This document shows positions 8,141 to 20,063 of a DNA stretch of 42,661 bases, in pieces. The first letter of the stretch is position 1. Each line of letters begins with the position of its first letter. The notes below the pieces were generated by a model. It did no database searches and was not told the origin of the DNA. It saw only the letters and a program-made list of their open reading frames with translations. The position numbers were made by a program, and so were the translations under genes. The stretch spans positions 5 to 42,665 of the forward strand of contig NASX01000042.1 of NCBI GenBank assembly GCA_002085155.1, read 5' to 3'. Origin of the DNA: Sorangiineae bacterium NIC37A_2 (lineage in GTDB: Bacteria > Myxococcota_A > Polyangia > Polyangiales > Polyangiaceae).

Positions 8141-9058
8141 ATGGTCAAAAAGGTCTCCGACATCTTCGATCCGTCTGAGTGGGACGAAGTCCCTGACTTC
8201 TCCTTTTCGGACATCACCTACCACCGCGCCAAGCGACAAGGCACCGTGCGCATCGCGTTCCATCGGCCCGAGTGCCGGAATGCGTTCCGCCCCAAGACTG
8301 TCGACGAGCTCTACCAGGCCCTCGACCACGCGCGCATGACGTCTGACGTCGGCTGCGTGCTGATCACGGGAAACGGGCCTTCACCGAAAGACGGCGGCTG
8401 GGCCTTTTCGTCGGGAGGAGACCAGCGCATTCGCGGCAAAGACGGCTACAAGTACGAGGGAGCGGACGAGGCGAAAAAGGGCGAGAAAGTCGACCTGGCG
8501 CGCCTCGGCCGCCTCCACATCCTCGAGGTCCAAAGGCTCATCCGCTTCATGCCCAAGATCGTGATCGCTGTGGTGCCCGGCTGGGCAGCGGGCGGCGGAC
8601 ACAGTCTCCATGTCGTGTGTGACCTGACGATCGCTTCGAAAGAACACGCCCGCTTCAAGCAGACGGATCCCGACGTCGCGAGCTTCGACAGCGGTTACGG
8701 GTCAGCGCTCCTTGCACGCCAATGTGGTCAAAAGAGAGCTCGTGAGATCTTTTTCCTTGGTCTCGAATACACGGCCGACGAAGCCGTCGCGATGGGCGCC
8801 GCAAATCTCAGCGTGCCCCACGCCGAGCTCGAGAAAAAGGCCCTCGAATGGGCGGCGCTCATCAACTCAAAGAGCCCCACGGCCATGCGCATGCTGAAGT
8901 ACGGCTTCAATCTGCCAGACGACGGCCTCGTCGGACAACAGCTCTTCGCGGGAGAAGCGACCCGGCTCGCTTATGGTACGGAAGAAGCCGCCGAAGGGCG
9001 CGACGCTTTCGTCGAGCGACGTCCTCGTGATTTCTCGCGTTTCCCCTGGCATTATTGA
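8141..9058 (+). CDS. menB: 1,4-dihydroxy-2-naphthoyl-CoA synthase, bicarbonate-independent type
   Basis: 305 aa crotonase-fold enzyme that closes the second ring in menaquinone synthesis. The oxyanion-hole and substrate motifs are present: AFSSGGDQRIRG (88-99), VPGWAAGGGHSLHVVCDL (145-162) and FKQTDPDVASFDSGYGSALLARQCGQKRAREIFF. The C-terminal Tyr-ending tail (DFSRFPWHY) is typical. In QTDP the third residue is Asp176, as in the mycobacterial type II enzyme, whereas the E. coli type has Gly and borrows bicarbonate. No other men gene is in the window, so the pathway is presumably dispersed. The ATG at 8141 gives the expected N-terminus. Confidence 0.95.
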   Translation: MVKKVSDIFDPSEWDEVPDFSFSDITYHRAKRQGTVRIAFHRPECRNAFRPKTVDELYQALDHARMTSDVGCVLITGNGPSPKDGGWAFSSGGDQRIRGKDGYKYEGADEAKKGEKVDLARLGRLHILEVQRLIRFMPKIVIAVVPGWAAGGGHSLHVVCDLTIASKEHARFKQTDPDVASFDSGYGSALLARQCGQKRAREIFFLGLEYTADEAVAMGAANLSVPHAELEKKALEWAALINSKSPTAMRMLKYGFNLPDDGLVGQQLFAGEATRLAYGTEEAAEGRDAFVERRPRDFSRFPWHY

Positions 9059-9129
9059 GAGAAGAAGCGAGGGTGAGGTTTGCAGGCGACGGTCGCAATT
9101 CGCGTCGTTCGTGTTAACACTGGGGACAA

Positions 9130-11064
9130 GTGAGCGAGTTCTCCGCGTCTCCTCGACCCACATCACTCGTGGGCACCATCATCGCTGAACGGTATCACGT
9201 CGAGGAGCTCCTCGGGGCCGGCGCGATGGGCCAGGTGTACCGCGCCAAACACGTCCACATGCAGAAGCAGGTGGCGATCAAGGTGCTCCACCAGGAAACC
9301 CACGAGAACGCGGAGATCGTCTCGCGCTTCGAGCGCGAAGCCATCGCCGCCGGCCGCATCAACCACCCGAACGTCGCGGGCGCGACCGATTTCGGCCGGC
9401 TCCCGGACGGCGCTTTTTACCTGGTCCTCGAGTACGTCCAGGGAAAGAGCCTTGGGGCGCTGCTCGCTGAGACGGGCGCGCTGCCCCTGCCGCGCGCCCT
9501 CGACATCGCGAACCAGATCTTCTCCGCGCTCGCCGCGGCTCACCGCGCCGACATTGTGCACCGCGATCTGAAGCCCGATAACATCATGCTGGTGGCTCCC
9601 GAAGAGCCCCTGACCGGCCCGGGCACGACCGCATCGGACTCCGGACGTGAGCTCGTCAAGGTCCTCGATTTCGGGCTCGCCAAAGTTCAAAAATCCGACA
9701 CCTCCGACACCCAGCTCACCCAAGCCGGGGCCATCTACGGAACTCCTCAGTACATGGCGCCGGAGCAAGCGAGCGGAGCCGAAGTCGACCGGCGAGCGGA
9801 CCTCTACGCGGCGGGAGTCGTTCTCTACGAAATGCTCGCGGGAAAACCGCCCTTTCAAGCGGATCAGATCATGCCGCTGTTGCTCATGCACATGACGGAG
9901 CCGCCTCCCCCGCTCCCCGATTCGATTCCGAAGCCCGTACGCAAGATTGTGTCCCGCTTGCTCGAGAAGCAGCCAGATGCCCGCTATGCGTCGGCTGACG
10001 AGGTGCTGAGCGCCCTTGCAGAGCTTTCGCTCACAACAAGCGACCCCTGGGCCCGCACGACCATCGAGTTCCCTTCTCTGCCCCGGAGCCGCGAGAGCTT
10101 CATGGAGCGTGGTCGCTCGAGTCTCCAGTCTCTCGGCGCCGTGCTCGCTCGCCCCGTCGAAGTGCGCGGAAAGCGCGTCCCGCTCGGCGTGCCGATCGCA
10201 GCAGGTGCGCTGGTCCTTCTGCTCGGAGTGAGCCTCCTCGGCGGAAACAAAGAAGAGCCCGGCGCAAAGCCCGTTGCTGCGGCGGAAGAGAAAGCGCGCC
10301 CCGCCCCTCCGCCTCCTTCTCCCGCCCCGGCGAAGCGAAAAGAGATCGCCCCCGAGCTCCAGAAGGTCCTCGAAGCAGCCAAACAGGGCTCCGATCCTGC
10401 GCTTTACGCCCTCGAGCTCCGCTCAGACGACGAACGCACGGATGAAGAGTGGCTCGCTCTGACCCAAGCGTATCTGATGCGGAAAAACGTCGAGCGGGCG
10501 CTGTTCGCCTATGGCCGAGCCCTCGACGAGAACTCACGTCACTCGAGCGACATGACGATCCTCGGCCCGCTCCGCTACCTGGCCGACGATGAGAAGTACT
10601 CGGATGCGATCTTAGAGTTCGTCGCAGGACGCCTCCGGGACGTCGCTCCGGACTTCCTCTTCGACGTCTGGTCGAAGACCAGCGCCAAGACCAAAGCCAC
10701 CGAGCGCGCCAAAGAACTCCTCGACACAAAAGCTGTTATCGAACATCAGAGCGAAGCACTCGAGCTCGCCCTCACGCTCCGGGATAAGCCCAGCTGTGAA
10801 GAGCGCGTCGAGCTCTTGCCTCGCGTCATCCTACGCGCCGACGAACGCTCCCTGATTCGCCTCCGCGAGATGAAAAAGGACACCGCCTGCGCCAAGCTCG
10901 CGGGAAAGACCTTAGACGAAGCGATCACTCAGGCTTCTCTGCGCAAGTCTCCGAGGTTCCCCTTGCTCAAGCGGTGGCGCTGGAAGACCGGCGAAGGGCC
11001 CCCGCCGAGCGAAAAATCGAGCTCCGAGCCGAAGAAAAAAGAGAAGAAGTTCATTCTCTTCTAG
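9130..11064 (+). CDS. Membrane-anchored Ser/Thr protein kinase with helical-repeat tail
   Basis: 644 aa from a GTG start 72 bp after menB. A Hanks-type kinase domain fills about residues 22-285. It has a Gly loop ([11 protein letters not shown]), ATP-site Lys51 (VAIKVL), catalytic HRDLKPDN (Asp146), DFGLAK (Asp180) and [10 protein letters not shown], so it should be active. A basic linker is followed by one membrane segment (about 349-366, [17 protein letters not shown]). After it come a Pro/Ala-rich stretch and about 230 mostly helical residues resembling TPR/Sel1-like repeats, with several Cys near the C-terminus. The topology is cytosolic kinase and periplasmic tail, a common myxobacterial layout. 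Ligand and substrates are unknown. Confidence 0.93.
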   Translation: MSEFSASPRPTSLVGTIIAERYHVEELLGAGAMGQVYRAKHVHMQKQVAIKVLHQETHENAEIVSRFEREAIAAGRINHPNVAGATDFGRLPDGAFYLVLEYVQGKSLGALLAETGALPLPRALDIANQIFSALAAAHRADIVHRDLKPDNIMLVAPEEPLTGPGTTASDSGRELVKVLDFGLAKVQKSDTSDTQLTQAGAIYGTPQYMAPEQASGAEVDRRADLYAAGVVLYEMLAGKPPFQADQIMPLLLMHMTEPPPPLPDSIPKPVRKIVSRLLEKQPDARYASADEVLSALAELSLTTSDPWARTTIEFPSLPRSRESFMERGRSSLQSLGAVLARPVEVRGKRVPLGVPIAAGALVLLLGVSLLGGNKEEPGAKPVAAAEEKARPAPPPPSPAPAKRKEIAPELQKVLEAAKQGSDPALYALELRSDDERTDEEWLALTQAYLMRKNVERALFAYGRALDENSRHSSDMTILGPLRYLADDEKYSDAILEFVAGRLRDVAPDFLFDVWSKTSAKTKATERAKELLDTKAVIEHQSEALELALTLRDKPSCEERVELLPRVILRADERSLIRLREMKKDTACAKLAGKTLDEAITQASLRKSPRFPLLKRWRWKTGEGPPPSEKSSSEPKKKEKKFILF

Positions 11065-11170
11065 GAGACGCTCCCCCCAGGGCAAAAGCGCACTTCAGTT
11101 GGCGGAGAACACTGCGCCGCTCGAGGACGCGCGTCGACTGGATGAGCGTCCAGCGTCGCGGAGAGAGGGA

Positions 11171-11186
11171 CTCACTGCGCAGTGAG
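11171..11186. repeat. Perfect 16-bp palindrome
   Basis: CTCACTGC is followed immediately by GCAGTGAG. It lies between the kinase stop (11064) and the katG promoter. It may be an operator or the stem of a weak terminator; no T-run follows. Confidence 0.35.
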
Positions 11187-11262
11187 GGAGGCGCGTCGCG
11201 ATGAAGGCGCGCTCTTTTCGAGTGTAGTCACAAGTCGCCCATTGTGCCCCAGCGCGCCGTGA

Positions 11263-13770
<2,508 letters not shown>

Positions 13771-13818
13771 GAGCGCGGACAAAAAGCTGCCCCGAGCGGC
13801 GCCCAGGCACGCGGGGGC

Positions 13819-15123
13819 TCAGTTCTTCTCGTAGAAGGTGATGCTCACGCCGCCCGCGGCGCTGCCCGGATCGGAGCTCAGATAGGCTCCCTGGTTCAGC
13901 GCTGCGAGGGATCCGGCGGCCCGCGCCTCGAACCATGGGATCATGGCGCCGAAGGGTCCGCAATTCCGAACGAGGAGAAATTCCCCGTCGTTGCTCTTCA
14001 ACGTGTACCGAGCGTCGAGCACCGTGCTCCCATTTCCGATCAACTGGTAGTCGGCGCCGCCGGGCAAGATGGTGCCACTGAAGCGGCCACTGAAGGTACC
14101 GCCTGTGATGGGGATGATGTTTCGGGTGCCCCGTTTGCTGGCGCCGACGGAGAGGGACGAACCGAGCGTCACCGTCTCCGTGAGGACGGTCGCCCCTTTG
14201 GATCCGGTGTTCATCGAGCATTCCCAGGGCTGGTTCGGGACATCCGTCGGGTCCTTCAGCGTCACCTTGGTCCCGGTACCGGTGACCCCGCTCACGTCAT
14301 AGATCTTCAGTTCAATCGTCTTCTTCGCAGCGTCATAGACCCGTGTTCCGACGAATTTGCCCGTGTTGAGCCAGGAGGCGGAGCTCGATTTCGGGGCCTC
14401 AAAGTCCGGTACGATGCGGACTTTTTCGTCGCCCGCGGCGGCTACGCCGCAGGTGCGCACGTAGATGATCGCGTTGTCGCTCGTACGCAGCAGGTTCACC
14501 TGCTCCAGCTCGATCGAGCCATTTTTGAGCTTTAGCTCCATGTCGAGACCGCCCTCGAGATAGTTCGCGTTGAGCTTACCGCCGCTGACAGCGCCGCTCT
14601 GAATGTCGTAGACGCGGCGCTCCCCGTACTGGGTCTCGCCGAACTCATAAACCTCTCCGACTTTGAGGCTGACCTCAAATGCGAGCTCCCCGAGCTCAGG
14701 ATCGACGATGCCCTCCGGCATGCCGCAGGTCCAAGAGGGGTCAGGCACGATCACCGCACCCGCCGTCGAAGTTCCTCCGGAACCATCCTGGCCGCCGCTC
14801 CCTGCGTCATCGCCTCCGACTCCGGGAGCGCCTCCGGCCGCCGCGCCCCCCGAAGCTGTATCCCCGCCGCCCGAAGCGCCACCGGCCCCGGTCCCGCTGT
14901 CTCCGCCCGTCGCCTGCGCGCCACCTGAGCTCGGCACAGCGCCACCGCTGCCGGGAGCTCCACCGCTCGGGGCACCACCGGCCCCCGAAGCGTCTCCCCC
15001 TGCGCCTACGGCGCCCCCCGCGGCACTGCCGCCATCGGGACTCCCAGCGGGCTCTCCACACGCCGAGAAGGCAAGAAGCGCTGCCGAACTCACAAGGCCC
15101 AAGGAAACACGAAGCCGCTGCAT
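13819..15123 (-). CDS. Stalked lipoprotein with tandem DUF3237 domains
   Basis: 434 aa. A signal peptide with lipobox (LAFSAC, Cys22) leads into about 100 residues made almost wholly of Gly, Ala and Ser, a flexible surface stalk. Two related domains follow. The second (about 300-434) has the DUF3237 pattern ITGGTFSGRFSGTILPGGADYQ, then LDARYTLKSNDGEFLLVRNCG. The first (about 150-290) is a more diverged copy with YDIQSGAVSGGKLNANYLEGGLD and IIYVRTCG. DUF3237 proteins are small beta-barrels of unknown biochemical function. Each domain is preceded by a Trp-x-Cys motif (SWTCGMPEG, WECSMNTG). GGAGCGAGG just before the ATG supports the start. It is convergent with katG and on the same strand as the xylanase-like gene, 251 bp apart. 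Confidence 0.87.
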   Translation of the reverse strand: MQRLRVSLGLVSSAALLAFSACGEPAGSPDGGSAAGGAVGAGGDASGAGGAPSGGAPGSGGAVPSSGGAQATGGDSGTGAGGASGGGDTASGGAAAGGAPGVGGDDAGSGGQDGSGGTSTAGAVIVPDPSWTCGMPEGIVDPELGELAFEVSLKVGEVYEFGETQYGERRVYDIQSGAVSGGKLNANYLEGGLDMELKLKNGSIELEQVNLLRTSDNAIIYVRTCGVAAAGDEKVRIVPDFEAPKSSSASWLNTGKFVGTRVYDAAKKTIELKIYDVSGVTGTGTKVTLKDPTDVPNQPWECSMNTGSKGATVLTETVTLGSSLSVGASKRGTRNIIPITGGTFSGRFSGTILPGGADYQLIGNGSTVLDARYTLKSNDGEFLLVRNCGPFGAMIPWFEARAAGSLAALNQGAYLSSDPGSAAGGVSITFYEKN

Positions 15124-15374
15124 CCTCGCTCCGTCTTAGTACGCACCCGCCCCCACCCGAGGGGACCTCATTGTCCCTCCGCTCCTACAGAGAGTTAGCT
15201 CGACTGGAACTTCCTCTGCGTTGGCCCCAAGGACGAGCCGGCGGCAAGCCTCCGAGCGAGCCCGGACCATCGGTGAGCGCGGTCGCGGGCGCCCTCGGGC
15301 CACCAGGTGAGCGCTTCCATAGGCGGAAGCGGGCCAAAAAGCGCGGGCGCCGAGCCTGACCTCAGCGCTCGTGC

Positions 15375-16505
15375 TCAGGGATTTTCGGCGACGACGTTCG
15401 CGATGGGGAAGTCGACACTGCCGGCCCCGCCGCCCGCCTCGATCAAGATCTTGGCTTCGAGCAAGCTGCCCATCTGCATGCCTTTCTCCTCCCACTTCTC
15501 AAAATGCTCACTGATCGAGATCAGGCCGCAGGAACGCTTCGCCGTGCGAATGCTATAATACTGGGCCCATTCGTTCTCGCCCTGAGCACAACGCGAGCCA
15601 CCGGTCCCCGGGGTCTGGCGCGTGAAGACATCATAGGTTCCGCCGTCGACCATAATCTGTCCCTTCTTTACGGTGTTGCCCGGATCGAAGGGAAGATTCT
15701 CGAAGGTGTCGTCGATGATATACCATTCGACACACGGGTTATTCGACCAGCCGTAGATACCGATATAGGAGAAGGGGCCGCCGGTTCCCGACTTCTTCGC
15801 GACGAATTGGGCGTAAATTTTCCCATATTCGGCGTGGGGTTTGGGCGTCTGGTTCCACCCGCCCCATTCGTAGCCGATGCGTCCGAGGTAGTCGCCGGAG
15901 TTGTTCCAATGAGCGCTGAAGGCAGGCGTCGGGTAGGTGACGAGATCGCCGGTGCCGGTGTTGGACCAAATCTGCCAGGCAAGGTTCCCCGAACCGCCCT
16001 GGCCATTGCCCGAGTGAGTCACACCGCCCGAGGTCGGCATCTCTGCATCACAATCGACGTCCGCCGGATCTCCTGCGGGCCCACCACCGGCTCCCGGCTG
16101 ACCGCCCGCGGCCGCGCCTCCGCTCGAAGCGCCGCCGCTGGGCCCTCCTGGAAAACCGCCGATTCCGGGGAACGACCCTCCCACGTTGAAGCCGCCACCA
16201 GATGCCGGCGCGCCACCGTTTCCAGGGGCGCCGCCGCTCGAGAGTCCACCAGCTCCTGGAGCTCCTCCGCCCGCGCCACCGCTCGGCCCCCCAGGTCCCC
16301 CACCGGACGCAAACGATCCGCCCGCAGGCCCACCTCCGGACGAAGTTCCGCCCGCGGCAGTTCCACCGGCCGAAGTCCCACCCATCCCGTCAGGGGCCGT
16401 GCCTCCGCTTCCCTCAGAGGAATCCGCCGTCCCCCCAGACTCGGAGCAACCTGAAACGATAAGAAGCCCCAGGAGGGCAGCAGAGCAAACAGTAAGTGCG
16501 CGCAT
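15375..16505 (-). CDS. GH11-type xylanase-like lipoprotein with Gly-rich stalk
   Basis: 376 aa from the ATG at 16505, which is chosen over the upstream in-frame ATG at 16607 because it gives a compact signal peptide with lipobox VSGC (Cys20). About 120 residues of Gly/Ala/Ser/Pro stalk follow. The C-terminal ~200 residues match glycoside hydrolase family 11: GYEWGGWN, YIGIYGWSNNPCVEWYIID with the nucleophile Glu260, KGQIMVDGGTYDVF, YYSIRTAKRSCGLISISEHF and a final ILIEAGG with the acid/base Glu356. Both catalytic Glu are therefore present. The usual EYY and EGYQSSG contexts are altered to EWY and EAGGGAG. GH11 enzymes cleave internal beta-1,4-xylan bonds. A cell-attached, stalk-displayed form fits a polymer-degrading surface, but substrate and activity are inferred. 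Confidence 0.87.
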   Translation of the reverse strand: MRALTVCSAALLGLLIVSGCSESGGTADSSEGSGGTAPDGMGGTSAGGTAAGGTSSGGGPAGGSFASGGGPGGPSGGAGGGAPGAGGLSSGGAPGNGGAPASGGGFNVGGSFPGIGGFPGGPSGGASSGGAAAGGQPGAGGGPAGDPADVDCDAEMPTSGGVTHSGNGQGGSGNLAWQIWSNTGTGDLVTYPTPAFSAHWNNSGDYLGRIGYEWGGWNQTPKPHAEYGKIYAQFVAKKSGTGGPFSYIGIYGWSNNPCVEWYIIDDTFENLPFDPGNTVKKGQIMVDGGTYDVFTRQTPGTGGSRCAQGENEWAQYYSIRTAKRSCGLISISEHFEKWEEKGMQMGSLLEAKILIEAGGGAGSVDFPIANVVAENP

Positions 16506-16576
16506 TGACCTCGTACGAGCCCTTTGCTCGTCCCGAGGCCATAGTGGCCGCATGTGGGCAGGCTGAGGCAAACGCC

Positions 16577-16605
16577 GAAAGGGGCACCATGAAGGTGCCC
16601 CTTTC
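16577..16605 (-). terminator. Hairpin terminator after the DUF1592-DUF1552 operon
   Basis: A perfect 12-bp stem (16577-16588 with 16594-16605) with a 5-nt loop begins 55 bp beyond the DUF1552 stop. The stem ends in AAA/TTT pairs but is not followed by a long T-run. It is symmetric, and it separates the operon from the xylanase-like gene downstream. Confidence 0.65.
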
Positions 16606-16659
16606 AATCCGCTGTCACGGAAGTTTTACTTCCTAAGAGAAATCTGAGATTCGGGAACC

Positions 16660-18225
16660 TCATGCCGGCTTCTGCCAGAGGCCCGGGATGGCGGACGCGT
16701 CCCGGTTGAACTGGTTGAAGCGCTCGTTGCCGAGGCCGCCCTTTGGATCGTCAGTCTGCATGAGCGCCTGAGCGCAGGTCAGGAAGAGATCGACCTGGGG
16801 ACGGGTGTTGAAGTTCTGGAAAGTACCGTGCTTGAGCCCGAGCTTCGAGCCGCCGAAGAGGAAGGCCGGCTTCGGGCCTCGCGAGTGGTTCGCCTGGGCG
16901 ACCTCGGTCACGTAAGGGATGACCGTGTGATCGAGGAGGGAGCCACCGTAGGCATCCTTCGTCATCTTCATCTTCACAAGGAACTCAGCGAGCCGCGTGT
17001 TGTACCAGGTCTGTACGTTCGCGAGGAACTCGTAGCGATCCTTGTCAGCTCCTTGGAGGCTCGCGACATCAGCGTCCGCGGCGCCCGAGAGGAAACCACC
17101 ACCATGGCTCACCGGGTGATGCATCGCGATCCGGTTCGGATCGCTCGGCCACATGCCCTTGAAGGAGACGTGGTTCGTGCCCGGCGAGAACTGGAAGGTC
17201 GCGACGCGAATGATGTCGCACTGAAACGCCGCCAAGATGAGCGCGAGGTGCGCTTCGGCGACCGCCTTGTGCACGGCGGAGTCGTCGCTGTTCACGTTCT
17301 CGAGGTACTGGGAGTTCCCCTTGCCGCCCGAGAGATCACGGGAAGGCTCCATCGGCAGCGTGCAGGACGGACCTTCATTGCCGAGCTCGCCGTCTTCGAT
17401 CTGCTTGGCGAGTTGGTTCTCGACCTTACGGATCGCCTCGGCGTGGAGATCGATCTTCGACTTCTCATTCGATGGAGCGAGGCGACCGAGATATTCGAGT
17501 TCGTCGAGGGAGTAGTCGAGGACGCTCTTGCGCATGCGGAGCGCCCGGAGCGCCGCCTCGCGGTTCGCGTCCGTGTCTCCGCCCGGCATGAAGCCGGTGA
17601 AGAGGCTCGCGTAGAGCTGCGCCGGGCTCAGCTGGGGCAAGAGCGGCGTGTACTCGGTGATCTGACCACCCGGGCGAGCCGAGTTAATCTGGCGCGTCGT
17701 GTAGCTATAAGAGAGACACTGCGTCGAGGTCTCGTTCGAATCGACGCGCGCGTCGCAGATGGCGTTGACGTAGCCGACGCCGTCCCGCTGCATACCGGGC
17801 ACGTTCTTCAAGAAGATCTGGTCGAAGGAGGGACCACCGGCGACGCCATCATCAGGCTCACCCGCGTTGTTGCGCGTTCCTGCTGCGCTGCAGCCCGTCG
17901 TCATGAACGGGGTGCCCGCTTCGTGCCCACCGCCGCCCGGACACTGCAGGTGACCGTCGGAGAAGCCGAAGAAGACCGTCATGTCCTCGCGGAGGCCCGC
18001 TTGTTCGAAGGGCAGGATGATCGGCGAAGCGACGTAGTTCGCTCCGCTGCCGGTCGGGAGGAAGCGCCGACGAAGCGTTCCCACGGGGAAGTGCGTCAGG
18101 AGGAAGCGCGAGGGCGATTCGGCGCCCTGCGCCATGGCCTCCATGTTCTTGAGCAAGATCTTGAGACCGAACGCCCCTCCGACTGCGCTGAAGAAAGATC
18201 TACGGGCGAAGCGATATGAGGTCAC
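16660..18225 (-). CDS. DUF1552 protein with Tat-like signal
   Basis: 521 aa from a GTG that overlaps the upstream stop by 4 bp (GTGA), with AAGGAG before it. The N-terminus YRFARRSFFSAVGGAFGLKIL carries a twin-arginine motif, so a folded exported protein is likely. The body matches the DUF1552 family: LLTHFPVGTLRRRFLP, MTVFFGFSDGHLQ, GGHEAGTPFMTTG, a helical DEYLGRL/E-KVENQL region, and an HPVSHGG segment with LVKMKMTKDAYGGSLLDHTVIPYVTEV. This family is related to sulfatase-like DUF1501 proteins and is nearly always encoded beside DUF1592/DUF1588 proteins in Planctomycetota and myxobacteria. The biochemical role is unknown; extracellular polymer processing or electron transfer has been suggested by context only. 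Confidence 0.9.
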   Translation of the reverse strand: MTSYRFARRSFFSAVGGAFGLKILLKNMEAMAQGAESPSRFLLTHFPVGTLRRRFLPTGSGANYVASPIILPFEQAGLREDMTVFFGFSDGHLQCPGGGGHEAGTPFMTTGCSAAGTRNNAGEPDDGVAGGPSFDQIFLKNVPGMQRDGVGYVNAICDARVDSNETSTQCLSYSYTTRQINSARPGGQITEYTPLLPQLSPAQLYASLFTGFMPGGDTDANREAALRALRMRKSVLDYSLDELEYLGRLAPSNEKSKIDLHAEAIRKVENQLAKQIEDGELGNEGPSCTLPMEPSRDLSGGKGNSQYLENVNSDDSAVHKAVAEAHLALILAAFQCDIIRVATFQFSPGTNHVSFKGMWPSDPNRIAMHHPVSHGGGFLSGAADADVASLQGADKDRYEFLANVQTWYNTRLAEFLVKMKMTKDAYGGSLLDHTVIPYVTEVAQANHSRGPKPAFLFGGSKLGLKHGTFQNFNTRPQVDLFLTCAQALMQTDDPKGGLGNERFNQFNRDASAIPGLWQKPA

Positions 18226-20063
18226 TGTGCGTCTCCTTGAGTCCGTTGGCTCAGAACCGCTGAGGTAGCGACTACCTTCACGAGTGAGCTGAATGTTCCG
18301 TCTGTAGCTGCAAATTTGTCCGCGACGCGTTTCACAGCGCAGCTGTCGACGTTCGCGGCACCTGCGCTCACGTCAGCGAGCGCGTAATTGATCAGGTTTT
18401 GGCCGATGCACTTGGCGAAGGCGCCCGACTCAGCGAGGCGCTGAGCGACCTCAACCACGTTATTTGCCTCTCCGCCGCCGATGATATCGGGAAGAGTCAC
18501 GGAGGGATCGATGGGCCGGCCGTGATCGTCGACTTCGCGGTAGCGCCCGATCACGTCAAACCGATCGAGGGCAAGTCCGTAGGGGTCGAAGGTGTGATGA
18601 CACTCGGCGCAAGCAGGCGACATCGCCCGGAGCTCAGCCATCTCCCGTTCCGACGCGTCAGGCATCGTCTCACCGAGCTTCTCGATGATCCCGAGGATCG
18701 CGTCGTCGGGCGGCGGAGTCTCGGTGCAGAGGAAGGCGGCCTTGATCAGGAGGCCTCGACCGACGACCGAGGTGTGGTCAGGACGCGAGCGGTTCGCGAG
18801 GAAGCCCGCCTGGGTCATCAGACCCGTGCGGTTGTCGGGAAGTGTGACCTCGTAGAATGAACCTTCGACGAGCTTCGCCCCGGGCGGCGGGAACATCTCG
18901 AAGCCGTAGACGGGCGCGAGCTTGGCGTCGACGTACCCCTTCTTGGAGGTGAGCAGGTCATTCACTGTCCCGTTCCAGAGCGTCTGGCTGAGGAACAGCT
19001 CCGCCTCACGATACATCGAGCGGCGCATATCGCCGTCGAAGGCGTCATCCTGAATGATCTGCTTCTCGAGGTTCGGGTAGGCAAAGTAGGAGAGCATGGC
19101 GCCCTCGATGTTCACCTTGGCTTCCTCTGTCTTGAGGATTCGCTCGACGTGCGCCGCGATCGTCGCCTCGTCCGAGAGCGCGCCCTGCTCCGCTGCCGCG
19201 AGCAACTGATCGTCGGGCGTGTTGTCCGTGAGGAAGTAGGACAACATGCTCGCGAGCTCATTCTGCGTCAGAGCCGCGCCGCTCGGAGAACCGAACTCGG
19301 TGCGATAGAGGAACTGAGGTGCTTGGAAGATAGCGTAGACGCCATATTGGATGGCCTCCGGCGTCGAGGCACCGACGCCCTTGAGCCCCGTCGTATAGAG
19401 GGTGCTCAGACGAGCCTTCTCATCGGCGGTGAGGGCGCGCCGATAGCCTCTTTCTGCCAGCTTGAGCAGATACTCGAGGGCACAGTCGTCGGTCGGGTCC
19501 GCACCGCAGCCCGTGACCTTGTCGAGGTTCTTGGAGACAAATTCTCCCGCCGCTTGCGCGATGCGGTCCGCCGTATCCCAGCTCTGGTCGGTGAAAGAGT
19601 TTCCTTCACGGGGGCTCTGGAGCGGTGGAAAGGCTCGATGTTGTGCATCGACGAGCTCGAAGGTCTCGACGAGGTTCGTCTGGAGCGACTGGTCGATGAG
19701 GGTCGCGATCGAGTTGGCCACCTGATTGAACGAGAGGCGGACCAAACGCTTCGAAATGATGTTTTCGTCGCCGACGCAGTCGCTCGCCTGGTTTCCGTCG
19801 CCGCCGCCGCCGTTTTGACCGGGATTGCCAGAGCCGGTTCCACCGGAACCGGTTCCGGGATTACCTGTGCCCACACCGGCGCCAGCGCCAGCGCCAGTTC
19901 CGTCAGTGACACGAGCGTCGTCGAAGGTGCCAGTCAGCTCAGCCGACGAGCAGCCTGCGAGCCATCCAAGCGCCACAAAAGGCGCGCATGCGCCCCAGAA
20001 ACTCCGGCGAATTGACCCGGACGGGGCCGTCCGAGCGCGAGGTTCGTTTCTAGCAGAGAACAT
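18222..20063 (-). CDS. DUF1587/1595/1592/1588/1585 multidomain lipoprotein
   Basis: 613 aa. A signal peptide (hydrophobic segment ending LAGCSS) and a Gly/Thr/Asn-rich linker precede five domains in family order. These are DUF1587 (SKRLVRLSFNQVANSIATLI, about 107-126), DUF1595 (ERGYRRALTADEKARL), DUF1592 (ELASMLSYFLTDNTPDDQLL through a long helical part to VYGFEMFP), DUF1588 (TGLMTQAGFLANRSRPDHTSVVGRG) and C-terminal DUF1585. DUF1588 contains SPACAECHHTFDPYGLAL, a CxxCH sequence that could bind heme c. The gene overlaps the DUF1552 gene by 4 bp, so the two are translationally coupled and likely act together outside the cytoplasm. Function is unknown in this family. There is no strong ribosome site at the ATG 20063. 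Confidence 0.92.
   Translation of the reverse strand: MFSARNEPRARTAPSGSIRRSFWGACAPFVALGWLAGCSSAELTGTFDDARVTDGTGAGAGAGVGTGNPGTGSGGTGSGNPGQNGGGGDGNQASDCVGDENIISKRLVRLSFNQVANSIATLIDQSLQTNLVETFELVDAQHRAFPPLQSPREGNSFTDQSWDTADRIAQAAGEFVSKNLDKVTGCGADPTDDCALEYLLKLAERGYRRALTADEKARLSTLYTTGLKGVGASTPEAIQYGVYAIFQAPQFLYRTEFGSPSGAALTQNELASMLSYFLTDNTPDDQLLAAAEQGALSDEATIAAHVERILKTEEAKVNIEGAMLSYFAYPNLEKQIIQDDAFDGDMRRSMYREAELFLSQTLWNGTVNDLLTSKKGYVDAKLAPVYGFEMFPPPGAKLVEGSFYEVTLPDNRTGLMTQAGFLANRSRPDHTSVVGRGLLIKAAFLCTETPPPDDAILGIIEKLGETMPDASEREMAELRAMSPACAECHHTFDPYGLALDRFDVIGRYREVDDHGRPIDPSVTLPDIIGGGEANNVVEVAQRLAESGAFAKCIGQNLINYALADVSAGAANVDSCAVKRVADKFAATDGTFSSLVKVVATSAVLSQRTQGDAQ

Noticed and set aside
14663-16566. 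Repetitive GC triplets in the Gly-rich stalks as possible CRISPR or microsatellite arrays
   Set aside because: They have no fixed repeat/spacer period; they are codons for Gly/Ala/Ser in real lipoproteins.
16828-18219. 463-aa plus-strand open frame antisense to the DUF1552 gene
   Set aside because: Shadow of a real gene: Arg/Glu/Val-rich translation without motifs, and no ribosome site.
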